64,000 nt of DNA, from assembly GCF_023073315.1 (NCBI RefSeq), contig NZ_JADPJH010000014.1:62001-126000 (forward strand), given 5' to 3'. This document shows, piece by piece, positions 20,501-30,831 of the stretch; the stretch's first letter is position 1; every line of letters starts with the position of its first letter. The notes under the pieces are model-generated. The model ran no database searches and had not been told where the DNA came from. It saw only the letters and a program-made list of their open reading frames with translations. The stretch comes from Bradyrhizobium sp. 1 (lineage in GTDB: Bacteria; Pseudomonadota; Alphaproteobacteria; Rhizobiales; Xanthobacteraceae). The position numbers and the translations under genes were made by a program.

Positions 20501-21873
20501 GCAAGCACGCCGATCCCTATTGCCTGCGCTCGCGGCTGAGCTGGCGCCTGCTCTCGCTCCAGGCCGCAATTCTGGTCGCGCTGATTGCGGTCGTCCTCGC
20601 CGGACTGTGCGCGTCCGGCTTCATGCTGGCCGACCGGGACGAGGATCGCGTCATTGACGTCGTGCAGCGCGCGCTCGCGCGTGATGCGCAAGGCGACCTG
20701 ACGATGCGGCAGACGCCGGAATTGAAGCAACTGCGCGGCGAAACGCCCGATCTCTGGTTCCTGGTCCGCGACAAGCAGGGACATTCGCTCAGCGAAGGCC
20801 CGGTGCCGGCCGAATTCGCCGCGATCGGCGGCGGCCTCGACCAGATCAGCCAGGCACGGCTCGGCTGGCAGATGTTCGAGGACGATCCGCGCAAGCCGGC
20901 GGCGCGGCTGAAGCGGGTCGATACCGACGCCGGCAACGTACAGATCATCACGGCGACGCAGGGACGGCTCACTGGCGCCAAGGCGCTGTTCATGACGTCA
21001 CTTGCGTTCCTCGGCATTGCCCTGCCCGGCCTGCTCATGATGGGAACGGCGACGTTCATTGCGACACCGATGATCGTGAAGCGCGCGTTCCGGGGGCTCG
21101 ATACCACGGCGGACGAGGCGCGGCGCATCGATATCCACCAGCGCGGCGCGCGGCTCTCGGTTGAGGGAATTCCGCTGGAGGTCGTGCCATTGGTGGCCGC
21201 GATCAACGACGCGCTGGCGCGGCTCGACCAGGGCTATGCCCGCCACAAGCGCTTCGTCGCCGACGCCGCGCACGAGCTACGCACGCCGATCGCGATCCTG
21301 AACACGCGACTTGAATCGCTTGCCCCTGGGCCGGACAAGACCCGCCTGCTGGAGGATGCCGCGCGGCTGGCGACGCTCGCCGAGCAATTGCTCGACATCC
21401 AGCGTCTCGACCGCTGCGGCCATCCCTTCACCAACGTCAATCTCGCCGCGGTGGCGCAAAGCGTCGCCGCCGACCTCGCACCGCTGGCGATTGCCGCCGG
21501 CTATGAGCTGACGCTCGATGCGCCGGAGACGCCGATCGAGACGATCGGCGATGCGGCGGCGCTGGAGCGCGCACTGACCAATCTCGTGCAGAATGCAATC
21601 CAGCACGGCCCTCGCCGCGGCACGATCGGGATTCGCGTCAGCAGAGCCGCGAGCATCGAGGTCACCGATGAAGGCGCCGGCATTCCCGCCGATCAGCGCG
21701 AACAGATCTTCGAGCCGTTCTATCGGCTGACGCCGCTCGATCGCGGTGCCGGCCTCGGCCTCAACATGGTGCGCGAGATCGTGCTGCTGCATGGCGGCCA
21801 CGTCTCGGTCGCGGACGGGCCGGATGGCGGGGCCTGTTTCAGGATGACGTTGCCGCCGATACGACAGAGTTGA
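20497..21873 (+). CDS. Sensor histidine kinase (EnvZ/QseC type)
   Basis: The partner kinase, 458 aa. TM1 is near residues 20-45 (AAILVALIAVVLAGLCASGFML). A short periplasmic domain of about 120 residues follows, then TM2 (FLGIALPGLLMMGTATFIA) and a HAMP-like linker. The H-box is FVADAAHELRTPIAIL, the N-box LTNLVQNAIQHGP, the G1 box DEGAGIPADQ and the G2 box GAGLGLNMV. All catalytic boxes are intact. The signal is unknown. The downstream methyltransferase may be part of the regulon, but this is only a neighbour argument. Confidence 0.94.
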   Translation: MSKHADPYCLRSRLSWRLLSLQAAILVALIAVVLAGLCASGFMLADRDEDRVIDVVQRALARDAQGDLTMRQTPELKQLRGETPDLWFLVRDKQGHSLSEGPVPAEFAAIGGGLDQISQARLGWQMFEDDPRKPAARLKRVDTDAGNVQIITATQGRLTGAKALFMTSLAFLGIALPGLLMMGTATFIATPMIVKRAFRGLDTTADEARRIDIHQRGARLSVEGIPLEVVPLVAAINDALARLDQGYARHKRFVADAAHELRTPIAILNTRLESLAPGPDKTRLLEDAARLATLAEQLLDIQRLDRCGHPFTNVNLAAVAQSVAADLAPLAIAAGYELTLDAPETPIETIGDAAALERALTNLVQNAIQHGPRRGTIGIRVSRAASIEVTDEGAGIPADQREQIFEPFYRLTPLDRGAGLGLNMVREIVLLHGGHVSVADGPDGGACFRMTLPPIRQS

Positions 21874-21979
21874 TGCAATCCGCCTCCGACAGCGCAATGC
21901 TGTCGCAATGCGCTCACGCGACACTGCATCCGTCTCACCTCTGGTCTCTGGAGGTGCAAACCAAGATGCCGGAGCGCGC

Positions 21980-22630
21980 ATGCCCAACGATTTTCTTTCG
22001 TTCTTCCTGTCCTGGATGTCGTCCCCACGCCGGGTCGGCGCGATCGCCCCATCGGGTGCGGCGCTCGCCGAGCTCATCACGCGCGAGATCAGTGCAACGA
22101 CAGGTCCGATCCTCGAGCTCGGTCCCGGCACCGGCGCGTTCACCTACAAGCTGCTCAAGCGCGGCGTCCGGCCGCAGGATCTCACGCTGATCGAATACGG
22201 CTCCGACTTCACGAAGCTCCTGCAAATGCGCTTTCCCGGCGCACGCGTGCTGTGGATGGACGCGTCGCGGCTTGCGTCAGAACGCCTCTATGACGGTGCG
22301 CCGGTCGGCGCGGTCGTGAGCGGCCTGCCGCTGCTCACCATGTCGACGCGCAAGGTCATCTCGATCATCAGCGGCGCGTTCAGCTATCTCCGCCCGGGTG
22401 GCGCGTTCTACCAGTTCACCTACGGCATGAGCTGCCCGATCCCACGGCCGGTGCTCGACCGCCTCGGCCTGCGCGCAACATTGATAGATCGCGCCTTCCT
22501 CAACGTGCCCCCCGCCGCCGTCTACAGGCTGACGCGGCGGCCGCAGATGAAGCTCATCGCGGGATCGCTGGCGCCCCAGGCTTCAATGCCGCTCGTGCCG
22601 GGGCCGACGCTCGCCGAGACGGCAAGCTGA
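21980..22630 (+). CDS. Class I SAM methyltransferase, phospholipid N-methyltransferase-like
   Basis: A 216-aa Rossmann-fold methyltransferase. The opening FLSWMSSPRRVGAIAPSG and the SAM motif ILELGPGTGAFTYKLL are typical of the COG3963 phospholipid N-methyltransferase group, which includes the rhizobial type that methylates phosphatidylethanolamine toward phosphatidylcholine. Motif II is VSGLPLLTM, followed by the acceptor-like FYQFTYGMSCPIPRP. Membrane association, not integral insertion, is expected. The ATG at 21980 gives the family start; an upstream frame to 21908 exists. It lies 106 bp after the kinase gene. The enzyme class is fairly sure, the exact lipid substrate is inferred. Confidence 0.8.
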   Translation: MPNDFLSFFLSWMSSPRRVGAIAPSGAALAELITREISATTGPILELGPGTGAFTYKLLKRGVRPQDLTLIEYGSDFTKLLQMRFPGARVLWMDASRLASERLYDGAPVGAVVSGLPLLTMSTRKVISIISGAFSYLRPGGAFYQFTYGMSCPIPRPVLDRLGLRATLIDRAFLNVPPAAVYRLTRRPQMKLIAGSLAPQASMPLVPGPTLAETAS

Positions 22631-22635
22631 GCCGA

Positions 22636-24279
<1,644 letters not shown>

Positions 24280-24393
24280 CTAATCCCTCGAATTCGATTC
24301 GCCAAAGCGATTCGTATTCCGCCCCAAAGATTTTGCGGGCCTGTGGGTGAGCCAAAACTAAGTGTGGTGACAGTGCCTTGATGGGGATTGTTG

Positions 24394-24421
24394 ATGCAGG
24401 ACGCTAGCAGCCGTCCTGCAT
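24394..24421 (-). terminator. Hairpin downstream of secG
   Basis: ATGCAGGACG (24394-24403) and CGTCCTGCAT (24412-24421) form a perfect 10-bp stem with an 8-base loop, 12 bp after the secG stop. No T-run follows, so termination may be partial, allowing some read-through into pyrG. Confidence 0.55.
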
Positions 24422-24433
24422 GGCCCCCCAGCT

Positions 24434-24820
24434 TTATTGCGAGCGCGGCACCTGCGGGCCGCTCGGAGCCGGCGCCTGCTGCTGTTCGTCGGCCTTCTTC
24501 AGCGAATCCAGGATGCCGCCCGAAGTCGGCGGCGCGAGCGGCGACCCACCGGCCGGCTGGCCCTGCGACGCAGGCGTGCCAATGATCGATGTGGGCGCGC
24601 GGTTGTAGCCGGCGTGCCATGACAGGAACAGGCTGGTCAGGAAGAAGCCGCCGGCCAGGATCGCTGTGGTCCGCGTCAACAGGTTCGCGGTGCCGCGGCT
24701 CGACATGAAGCCGGCGCCGCCGCCCATACCGAGGCCGCCGCCTTCCGACTTCTGGAGCAGAACGGCGCCAATCATGATGGAGACGATCATGAGGTGAATG
24801 ACGATGACAACAGTCTGCAT
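24434..24820 (-). CDS. secG: Preprotein translocase subunit SecG
   Basis: SecG stimulates SecYEG-dependent protein export. The 128-aa protein has two membrane helices (near 2-20, VVIVIHLMIVSIMIGAVLLQ, and near 50-72, LTRTTAILAGGFFLTSLFL). Between them is the conserved loop SEGGGLGMGGGAGFMSSRGTAN. The tail is Pro/Gln/Ala-rich and low in complexity, as in other alphaproteobacterial SecG. It lies between tpiA and pyrG on the same strand. Confidence 0.95.
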   Translation of the reverse strand: MQTVVIVIHLMIVSIMIGAVLLQKSEGGGLGMGGGAGFMSSRGTANLLTRTTAILAGGFFLTSLFLSWHAGYNRAPTSIIGTPASQGQPAGGSPLAPPTSGGILDSLKKADEQQQAPAPSGPQVPRSQ

Positions 24821-24958
24821 AATGTCCTTCCGTCACAAGCCGACAGCGCCGAGACGGCGGCCGATCGCGCTTCGCGGGTTTTCCTGAAGTTGCGCGGTGT
24901 TACACGATCGGAAACGGCATTGCCACCCCCGATCAGCTCCGCCGCGTTTGGAGATTAG

Positions 24959-25714
24959 CTAGGGGCAGCCCTTCGCAATCGCAAGGAAATCGGCCGCTTT
25001 CAGGCTGGCACCACCGACCAGGGCACCGTTGACGTTCTTGACCGCCATCAGCTCGGCCGCGTTCGAGGGCTTCACCGAGCCGCCGTAGAGGATCCGCATC
25101 TTCGCCCCCTCAGCCCTAAACCGGGAGGTCAGGAACTCCCGGATAAAGCCATGAATTTGCTCGACATCCTGGGTCGTGGGGGTCAGGCCGGTGCCGATCG
25201 CCCAGACCGGCTCATAGGCCACGACCAGATTCGCGGCGGTCGAGGCGTCCGGCAGCGAGCCTTCGAGCTGGCCGCGCAGGATATCCAGGGTCTGGCCGGC
25301 GTCCCGCTGGCCTTGCGTCTCACCGATGCAGACGATCGCGACCACCCCGGCGCGCCAAGCGGCTTCGGCCTTCTGCCGGATCAGGGCATCGCCCTCTCCG
25401 TGGTCGGCGCGGCGCTCGGAATGGCCGACGATAATGGCGGTCGCGCCCGCATCCGCCAACATTTCGGCGGCGATATCGCCGGTATGGGCGCCGGAGGCCT
25501 TGGGGTGGCAATCCTGGGCGCCCACCGCGACCGTCTTGCCGCGCGCCTGGTTCGCAAAGGCCGCTATCAGGGTCGCCGGCGGGCAGACCAGGAGATCGGC
25601 CTTCGCGGCCACATCTGCCGCGCCATTGAGCATGGCGTCGAATTCAGCAGTCGAGCCCTTCAGTCCGTTCATTTTCCAGTTGCCGGCGATCAGCGGTCGG
25701 ATGGCGTCGGTCAT
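24959..25714 (-). CDS. tpiA: Triosephosphate isomerase
   Basis: Interconverts dihydroxyacetone phosphate and glyceraldehyde 3-phosphate. The 251-aa TIM barrel has the substrate Lys in AGNWKMNG, the catalytic His in VGHSERR, the catalytic Glu in [11 protein letters not shown] and the phosphate-binding [10 protein letters not shown]. No residue is missing. It is transcribed toward secG and divergent from ppiD. Confidence 0.97.
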   Translation of the reverse strand: MTDAIRPLIAGNWKMNGLKGSTAEFDAMLNGAADVAAKADLLVCPPATLIAAFANQARGKTVAVGAQDCHPKASGAHTGDIAAEMLADAGATAIIVGHSERRADHGEGDALIRQKAEAAWRAGVVAIVCIGETQGQRDAGQTLDILRGQLEGSLPDASTAANLVVAYEPVWAIGTGLTPTTQDVEQIHGFIREFLTSRFRAEGAKMRILYGGSVKPSNAAELMAVKNVNGALVGGASLKAADFLAIAKGCP

Positions 25715-25772
25715 GTCAATTTCCAGCAGAATGAGGTTTGTGCAGCGCTAGCAGAGCTGCCGCGGCAGTTCC

Positions 25773-25838
25773 AGATTCTTGTTTTGACGCGTTTTCTTGA
25801 CGCGAACCGGGGTCCACTTCGCTGGAAAACGCTTTGGG
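25773..25838. repeat. Interspersed repeat, copy 1 (GTTTTGACGCGTTTTC type)
   Basis: The block beginning AGATTCTTGTTTTGACGC and including GACGCGAACCGGGGTCCACT recurs, with a few changes, at 30256-30348 in this window. It belongs to an intergenic family that I recall as common in Bradyrhizobium and relatives. Here it lies between divergent tpiA and ppiD. Confidence 0.8.
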
Positions 25839-25985
25839 GCTTTTAACCGCAGGACCGGCTACCTGCCGGACCTGAGGTTGCGGGGGGAAAGCCGCCACTT
25901 TATGATGGCATATCAATTTGGTGACGCGCGGAATCTGCATTAAGACGCGCTCCCGTTCCCCTCCTGCCAAAACAAGTTGGACCAA

Positions 25986-27884
25986 ATGCTTCGAGGAATG
26001 CGCAAGGCCTCATCAAACTGGGTCGGCAAGACCATCATGGCCATCGTGATGGGCGTGTTGATCATCAGTTTCGGCGTTTGGGGCATCGCCGACATCTTCA
26101 AGGGCTTTGGGCAGTCCACCGTCGCCAAGGTCGGCAGCACCGAGATTTCGCTGAACGAGTTCCGCCAGATCTACACCGACCGCCTGCAGCAGATCAGCCG
26201 CCAGGTCGGCCGGCCGCTGACGCCTGACCAAGCGCGCGCTTTCGGCCTAGACCGCCAGGTGCTCCAGCAGACAATCGCGGAAGCCGCCCTCGACGAAGAG
26301 GCGCGCCGGCTCGGGCTCGGTCAGTCTGACGATCAGATCCGCCAGTTCATCATGAACGATCCCAACTTCAAGGGCGTCAACGGCAACTTCGACCCGAACC
26401 GCTTCCAGGCCGTGATCCGCAATTTCGGCTACACCGAGCAGCGCTACGTCTCCGAGCAGCGCAAGGTGTCGCTGCGCCGGCAGATCACCGGCACGATCGG
26501 CGCTGGCCTCGAGCCGCCGAAGGCGATGCTCGACATGCTGACGCGCTTCCAGAACGAGCAGCGCGCGATCGAGTTCGTCAGGCTCGACGCAGCCCAGGCC
26601 GGCACCATCGAGGCGCCCTCGCCCGAGGCACTCGCCGCCTATTTCGAGGATCACAAGGTCCAGTTCCGCGCGCCCGAATATCGCAAGATCGCCTTCACCG
26701 TGATCTCGCCGGAAGAAATCGGCAAATGGACCGAGGTCTCCGACGAGGACGCCAAGAAGGCGTTCGAGCAGCGCAAGGACCGGCTCGGCACGCCGGAGAA
26801 GCGCCAGATCCAACAGCTTGTGTTCCCGAACGCCACCGAGGCGCAGGCCGCGCGCGAGCGCCTGGCCGGCGGGATGTCGTTCGAGGACCTCGGCAAGGAG
26901 CGCGGGCTCAGCGCCTCTGACGTCGACCTCGGGCTCGTGACCAAATCCTCGCTCGACGCCGCAGTCGGAAATGCCGCCTTCGCGCTTCCCGCGGGCGAGA
27001 TCAGCCAGCCGATCCAGGGCGCCCTTGGCACGTCCATCGTCAAGGTCAGCAAGATCGAGCCGGGCAATGAGGTGACCTACGCCAGCGTTGCCGGCGACCT
27101 CAAGCGCGAGATCGCCACCGAGCGCGCGCGCGTCAAGGTCGCTGATCTCCGCGACAAGATGGAAGACGAGCGCGGCGGCGGCGCCAGCGTGATCGACGCA
27201 GCGCAGAAGCTCGGCCTCACCGCCGTCACCATCGACGCCGTCGACCGCTCCGGCCGCGCCCCGAACGGCCAGCCAGTCGCCAACATCCCGCAGGGCCTCG
27301 ATGTGGTGTCGCAGGCCTTCAACACCGATGTCGGCGTCGACAATGACGCGATCTCGTTCAAGGGCGGCTATGTCTGGTACGACGTGCTCGCCATCACGCC
27401 CTCGCGCGACCGCAATCTCGACGAGGTCCGCGACCAGGTCGAGGCGCGCTGGCGTCAGGACCAGATCGCGACCAAGCTGAAGACCAAGGCGACCGAGATG
27501 GCGCAGAAGCTCGAAGCGGGCGGCAAGCTCGCCGATGAAGCCGCAGCGATCGGCGCCAAGGTCGAGACCGCGACCGGCTTCAAGCGCGACGATACGCCCG
27601 CCAGCGTGCCCGCCGCCGTCGTGGCGGCGGCCTTCCGCACCGCCAAGGACGGCGTCGGACAGACGCCGGTGACCGGCGGCACCGAAATGATCGTCTTCCG
27701 CGTCACCGACATCGTCGATCCCGCGATCGACACCGCCTCCGAAGCGTTCAAGAAGCTCAAGGACAGCATCGACCAGGCGCTGACCGAGGAGCAGGTCGCC
27801 TCCTACGTCAACAAGCTCCAGACCGACATCGGGACCACCATTAATCAGGCCGCCTTCGCGCAGGTGACGGGCGCGAACCAGTAA
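25986..27884 (+). CDS. ppiD: Periplasmic peptidyl-prolyl isomerase PpiD/SurA-like
   Basis: A membrane-anchored periplasmic folding factor of 632 aa. A short cytoplasmic start (MLRGMRKASSNWVGK) leads to one membrane helix (TIMAIVMGVLIISFGVWGIA). A SurA_N-type chaperone region follows (about 35-180), then a parvulin domain near residues 265-365 (EKRQIQQLVFPNATEAQA, then AGEISQPIQGALGTSIVKV). The C-terminal part is helical and repetitive in charge. The ATG at 25986 is preferred to the TTG at 25977. It heads the ppiD-trpD-trpC-moaC run, a rhizobial arrangement. Confidence 0.93.
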   Translation: MLRGMRKASSNWVGKTIMAIVMGVLIISFGVWGIADIFKGFGQSTVAKVGSTEISLNEFRQIYTDRLQQISRQVGRPLTPDQARAFGLDRQVLQQTIAEAALDEEARRLGLGQSDDQIRQFIMNDPNFKGVNGNFDPNRFQAVIRNFGYTEQRYVSEQRKVSLRRQITGTIGAGLEPPKAMLDMLTRFQNEQRAIEFVRLDAAQAGTIEAPSPEALAAYFEDHKVQFRAPEYRKIAFTVISPEEIGKWTEVSDEDAKKAFEQRKDRLGTPEKRQIQQLVFPNATEAQAARERLAGGMSFEDLGKERGLSASDVDLGLVTKSSLDAAVGNAAFALPAGEISQPIQGALGTSIVKVSKIEPGNEVTYASVAGDLKREIATERARVKVADLRDKMEDERGGGASVIDAAQKLGLTAVTIDAVDRSGRAPNGQPVANIPQGLDVVSQAFNTDVGVDNDAISFKGGYVWYDVLAITPSRDRNLDEVRDQVEARWRQDQIATKLKTKATEMAQKLEAGGKLADEAAAIGAKVETATGFKRDDTPASVPAAVVAAAFRTAKDGVGQTPVTGGTEMIVFRVTDIVDPAIDTASEAFKKLKDSIDQALTEEQVASYVNKLQTDIGTTINQAAFAQVTGANQ

Positions 27885-27898
27885 GTTGAAAGCACGCG

Positions 27899-28912
27899 AT
27901 GGACGACCTGAAATCGATCATTGGAAAAGTGGCGACCGGCGCCAGCCTGTCGCGTGAGGAAGCTGCTTCCGCTTTCGACGCCATGATGTCCGGCGAGGCC
28001 ACGCCCTCGCAGATGGGCGGCCTGTTGATGGCGCTGCGGGTACGCGGCGAGACCGTGGACGAGATCACCGGCGCTGTTACGGCGATGCGCTCCAAGATGC
28101 TCACGGTCGAGGCGCCCGCGAACGCCGTCGATATCGTCGGCACCGGCGGCGACGGCTCCGGCTCGGTCAACGTCTCGACCTGCGCCTCCTTCATCGTCGC
28201 GGGCACAGGCCTGCCGGTGGCCAAGCACGGCAACCGCGCGCTGTCGTCGCGCTCGGGCGCCGCCGACGTGCTGGCATCTCTGGGCGTGAAGATCGACCTC
28301 CGGCCGGAGCAGGTCGGGGGCTGCGTGCGCGAATGCGGCATCGGCTTCATGTTCGCCCCCGCGCATCATCCCGCCATGAAGAACGTTGGCCCGACCCGGG
28401 TCGAGCTTGCGACGCGCACGATCTTCAACCTGCTCGGTCCGCTGTCCAACCCGGCGGGCGTGAAGCGGCAAATGGTCGGCGTATTCTCCAGGCAGTGGGT
28501 GCAGCCTCTGGCGCAGGTGCTCAAGAACCTCGGCTCCGAATCCGCCTGGGTCGTGCACGGCTCCGACGGCCTCGACGAGATCACGCTCACCGGCCCGACT
28601 TTCGTATCCGCGCTCCACAATGGCGAGATCCGGAATTTCGAGGTCACGCCGGAGGATGCGGGCCTGCCGCGCTGCGAGGCCGGGGCGCTGAAGGGCGGCG
28701 ACGCCGATGCCAATGCGATCGCGCTGCAAAGCGTGCTCGACGGCAAGCCGAGCCCCTATCGTGACGTCGCCCTGATAAACGCCGCCGCCGCGCTGGTCGT
28801 GGCCGGCCGCGCCAAGGATCTCAGGGAAGGTGTTGCGATCGGCGCAAAGTCGCTCGACAGCGGTGCTGCCAGCGCGCGGCTCAAGCACCTGATCGCAGTC
28901 TCGAACGGCTGA
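27899..28912 (+). CDS. trpD: Anthranilate phosphoribosyltransferase
   Basis: The second step of tryptophan synthesis, joining anthranilate with PRPP. 337 aa, normal length. The PRPP-binding glycine loop [14 protein letters not shown] is followed by [17 protein letters not shown]. The anthranilate-site region ([22 protein letters not shown]) and the metal site DGLDEIT are present. It starts 14 bp after ppiD and is followed after 7 bp by trpC. No trp leader or attenuator was seen here. Confidence 0.97.
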   Translation: MDDLKSIIGKVATGASLSREEAASAFDAMMSGEATPSQMGGLLMALRVRGETVDEITGAVTAMRSKMLTVEAPANAVDIVGTGGDGSGSVNVSTCASFIVAGTGLPVAKHGNRALSSRSGAADVLASLGVKIDLRPEQVGGCVRECGIGFMFAPAHHPAMKNVGPTRVELATRTIFNLLGPLSNPAGVKRQMVGVFSRQWVQPLAQVLKNLGSESAWVVHGSDGLDEITLTGPTFVSALHNGEIRNFEVTPEDAGLPRCEAGALKGGDADANAIALQSVLDGKPSPYRDVALINAAAALVVAGRAKDLREGVAIGAKSLDSGAASARLKHLIAVSNG

Positions 28913-28919
28913 GCCTGAC

Positions 28920-29738
28920 ATGTCGGACATCCTGACCAAGATCGAAGCCTATAAGCGCGAGGAGATCGCGGCGGCCAAGCGCGCGCAGCCGCTCGCCGCC
29001 GTCGAGGCCCAGGCCAAGGCCCAACCCGCGCCCCGCGGCTTCGTGCGCGCCATCAAGGCCAAGCATGCCAATGGCGACTACGCGCTGATTGCCGAGGTCA
29101 AGAAGGCCTCGCCGTCGAAGGGGCTGATCCGCGCGGATTTCGATCCGCCACAGCTCGCCATGGCCTATGAGGCCGGCGGCGCCGCCTGCCTCTCGGTGTT
29201 GACGGATACGCCCTCGTTCCAGGGCCATCTCGACTTCATGGTGACCGCGCGCGCAGCGACGTCGCTGCCCGTGCTGCGCAAGGACTTCATGTTCGACACC
29301 TATCAGGTGGTCGAGGCCCGCGCGCATGGCGCCGACTGCATCCTGATCATCATGGATGCGCTCGACGATGCCACCGCCAGGGATCTGGAAGACGCTGCCA
29401 TCGCCTATGGCATGGATGTGCTGATCGAGATCCACGACCGTGCCGAGCTCGACCGCGCGCTAAAACTGCGTTCGCCGATGATCGGCGTCAACAACCGCAA
29501 TTTGCGCACCTTCGAGACCACGCTTGCGACCAGCGAAGCGCTGGCGCCCCTGATCCCAGGCGAGCGGCTGATGGTCGGCGAGAGCGGCATCTTCACGCCA
29601 GCTGATATCGCCCGGCTCGAGCGCGTCGGCATGTCGACCTTCCTGGTCGGCGAGAGCCTGATGCGGCAGGCCGACGTCACTGCCGCCACACGCACGCTGC
29701 TTGCACGCGAGACCACGCGCGCCGCGGGCACGCGCTGA
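28920..29738 (+). CDS. trpC: Indole-3-glycerol phosphate synthase
   Basis: The TIM-barrel ring-closing enzyme of tryptophan synthesis, 272 aa. Typical segments are the N-terminal helix [18 protein letters not shown], the catalytic [27 protein letters not shown], the loop [11 protein letters not shown] and the phosphate site [14 protein letters not shown]. Its stop overlaps the moaC ATG by one base (TGATG), so the two are translationally coupled. Confidence 0.97.
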   Translation: MSDILTKIEAYKREEIAAAKRAQPLAAVEAQAKAQPAPRGFVRAIKAKHANGDYALIAEVKKASPSKGLIRADFDPPQLAMAYEAGGAACLSVLTDTPSFQGHLDFMVTARAATSLPVLRKDFMFDTYQVVEARAHGADCILIIMDALDDATARDLEDAAIAYGMDVLIEIHDRAELDRALKLRSPMIGVNNRNLRTFETTLATSEALAPLIPGERLMVGESGIFTPADIARLERVGMSTFLVGESLMRQADVTAATRTLLARETTRAAGTR

Positions 29739-30250
29739 TGGCGCGTAAGCCCGCAAAGGCCAAACCGACCAAGGCCGGCCCTGCCCTCACCCATATCGGC
29801 GCTTCCGGCGAGGCACGGATGGTCGACGTCTCGGACAAGGCGGCAACCGAACGGGTTGCGGTTGCGGAAGGCCGCGTCGTCATGACCAGGGCGACGCTCG
29901 ATCTGATCGTCTCGGGCAATGCCAAGAAGGGTGACGTGCTCGGCACCGCGCGCATCGCCGGCATCATGGCCGCCAAGCGTACCTCCGAGCTGATCCCGCT
30001 CTGTCATCCCCTTGCGCTGTCGAAGGTCACGGTGGACATCGAGCCCGACACCAAGCTGCCAGGCTGCCTGATCCGGGCCAGCGTGAAGGTCACGGGCCCG
30101 ACCGGCGTCGAGATGGAGGCGCTGACCGCGGTGTCGGTCGCCTGCCTGACCATCTACGACATGATCAAGGCAGTCGAACGCGGCGTGCGCATCGAGGGCA
30201 TCCATCTCGTCGAGAAGCTCGGCGGCAAGTCCGGCCATTACCGCGCCTAG
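29738..30250 (+). CDS. moaC: Cyclic pyranopterin monophosphate synthase
   Basis: The second step of molybdenum cofactor synthesis, 170 aa. After a basic leader ([14 protein letters not shown]) the core reads [17 protein letters not shown]. The substrate-site motif [13 protein letters not shown] and the conserved end [18 protein letters not shown] then [12 protein letters not shown] are intact. It is the last gene of the ppiD-trpDC-moaC run. In other rhizobia moeA follows directly, but here about 8 kb of other genes intervene. Confidence 0.97.
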   Translation: MARKPAKAKPTKAGPALTHIGASGEARMVDVSDKAATERVAVAEGRVVMTRATLDLIVSGNAKKGDVLGTARIAGIMAAKRTSELIPLCHPLALSKVTVDIEPDTKLPGCLIRASVKVTGPTGVEMEALTAVSVACLTIYDMIKAVERGVRIEGIHLVEKLGGKSGHYRA

Positions 30251-30255
30251 AGCCC

Positions 30256-30348
30256 CATTCCGATTGCATCGGAACGGAACTCTAGATTTTGTTTTGACGC
30301 GTTTTCCTGACGCGAACCGGTACCCACTTCGCTCGAAAACACTCTGGT
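30256..30348. repeat. Interspersed repeat, copy 2, with small palindrome
   Basis: Directly after moaC. A palindromic head (CCGATTGCATCGG) is followed by GTTTTGACGCGTTTTCCTG and GACGCGAACCGGTACCCACT, matching the copy at 25773-25838. The same family appears in many Bradyrhizobium intergenic regions from memory. It separates the conserved operon from the accessory block. Confidence 0.82.
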
Positions 30349-30355
30349 GCCGCGG

Positions 30356-30520
30356 TCACTTCAGCGACGTGCTGATCGATCCGAATTTCAGCTTCAGCGT
30401 CGAGCCGAGATTGTTGACCACAGCGATGATCGCAAGCGCGATGCCTGCGGCGATCAGGCCGTATTCGATCGCGGTCGCACCGGATTCGTCTGCAATGAAA
30501 TTCTTCAAAAGGTTTTTCAT
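30356..30520 (-). CDS. Flp family type IVb pilin
   Basis: A 54-aa pilin of the Flp/PilA type. The leader MKNLLKNFIADESG is followed by the prepilin-peptidase region ATAIEYGLIAAGIAL and a hydrophobic helix, as in Flp pilins, which use the E and Y at positions +5/+6 of the mature protein. The tail LKLKFGSISTSLK is short. SD-like AGAGGAT lies 6 bases before the ATG. No tad/cpa assembly genes are in the window, so it is an orphan that would need a machinery encoded elsewhere. An exact sigma-54 promoter lies just upstream. Confidence 0.93.
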   Translation of the reverse strand: MKNLLKNFIADESGATAIEYGLIAAGIALAIIAVVNNLGSTLKLKFGSISTSLK

Positions 30521-30556
30521 GATCGTATCCTCTCTGCGTCGTTCGCAGGCTTGCTC

Positions 30557-30571
30557 GCAAATCACGTGCCA
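30557..30571 (-). promoter_or_regulatory. Sigma-54 (RpoN) promoter of the Flp pilin gene
   Basis: Read on the minus strand: TGGCAC-GTGAT-TTGC, an exact match to the -24/-12 core with the required 5-base spacer. The base after TTGC is G rather than A/T. The predicted start is near 30545, giving a leader of about 25 nt that contains the pilin SD. The spacing to the gene supports a real promoter. Confidence 0.72.
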
Positions 30572-30789
30572 ACGCCGGCGTGAGCATCACCAGCACGTTA
30601 GATGGTTAAGCCTTGGTTGATCGCCGCGCGACCGGCAGGAATTGACCGGCATCGCCGCAACTCACGGCAATTGCTGCACTTACTCCATCCCGCGCGTCGA
30701 TCGCATTTGCTCATTTCAGTTCATGTCGCATTAACCGCGCTTCCTAACTTTGCCTCCACATCGTTCCCGTAAACCAACGGATGTTTTGA

Positions 30790-30806
30790 GGATCAAGAAT
30801 TGATCC
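30790..30806. promoter_or_regulatory. Inverted repeat upstream of the GGDEF/EAL gene
   Basis: GGATCAA (30790-30796) and TTGATCC (30800-30806) are perfect inverted copies separated by GAA. The spacing suits a dimeric regulator site. It lies 4 bp before a possible GTG start and 25 bp before the preferred ATG. Confidence 0.35.
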
Positions 30807-30831
30807 TGGCGTGTGCGCAGCAACGATCGAC

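Larger units (their letters stand above)
30521..30831. other. Divergent promoter region between flp and the GGDEF/EAL gene
   Basis: No gene is supported in these 311 bases. They hold the pilin leader and its sigma-54 promoter (30557-30571). Near the right end is a perfect 7-bp inverted repeat GGATCAA-GAA-TTGATCC (30790-30806), just before the possible GTG start of the GGDEF/EAL gene. Confidence 0.5.

Noticed and set aside
30264..30310. EcfG-type stress promoter (GGAAC with a CGTT downstream) after moaC
   Set aside because: The spacer is 19 bases, longer than the 16-17 I expect, and the sequence lies wholly within an interspersed repeat.
30264..30620. 118-aa plus-strand frame after moaC
   Set aside because: It begins inside the interspersed repeat and runs antisense to the Flp pilin. 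No homology was recognised.
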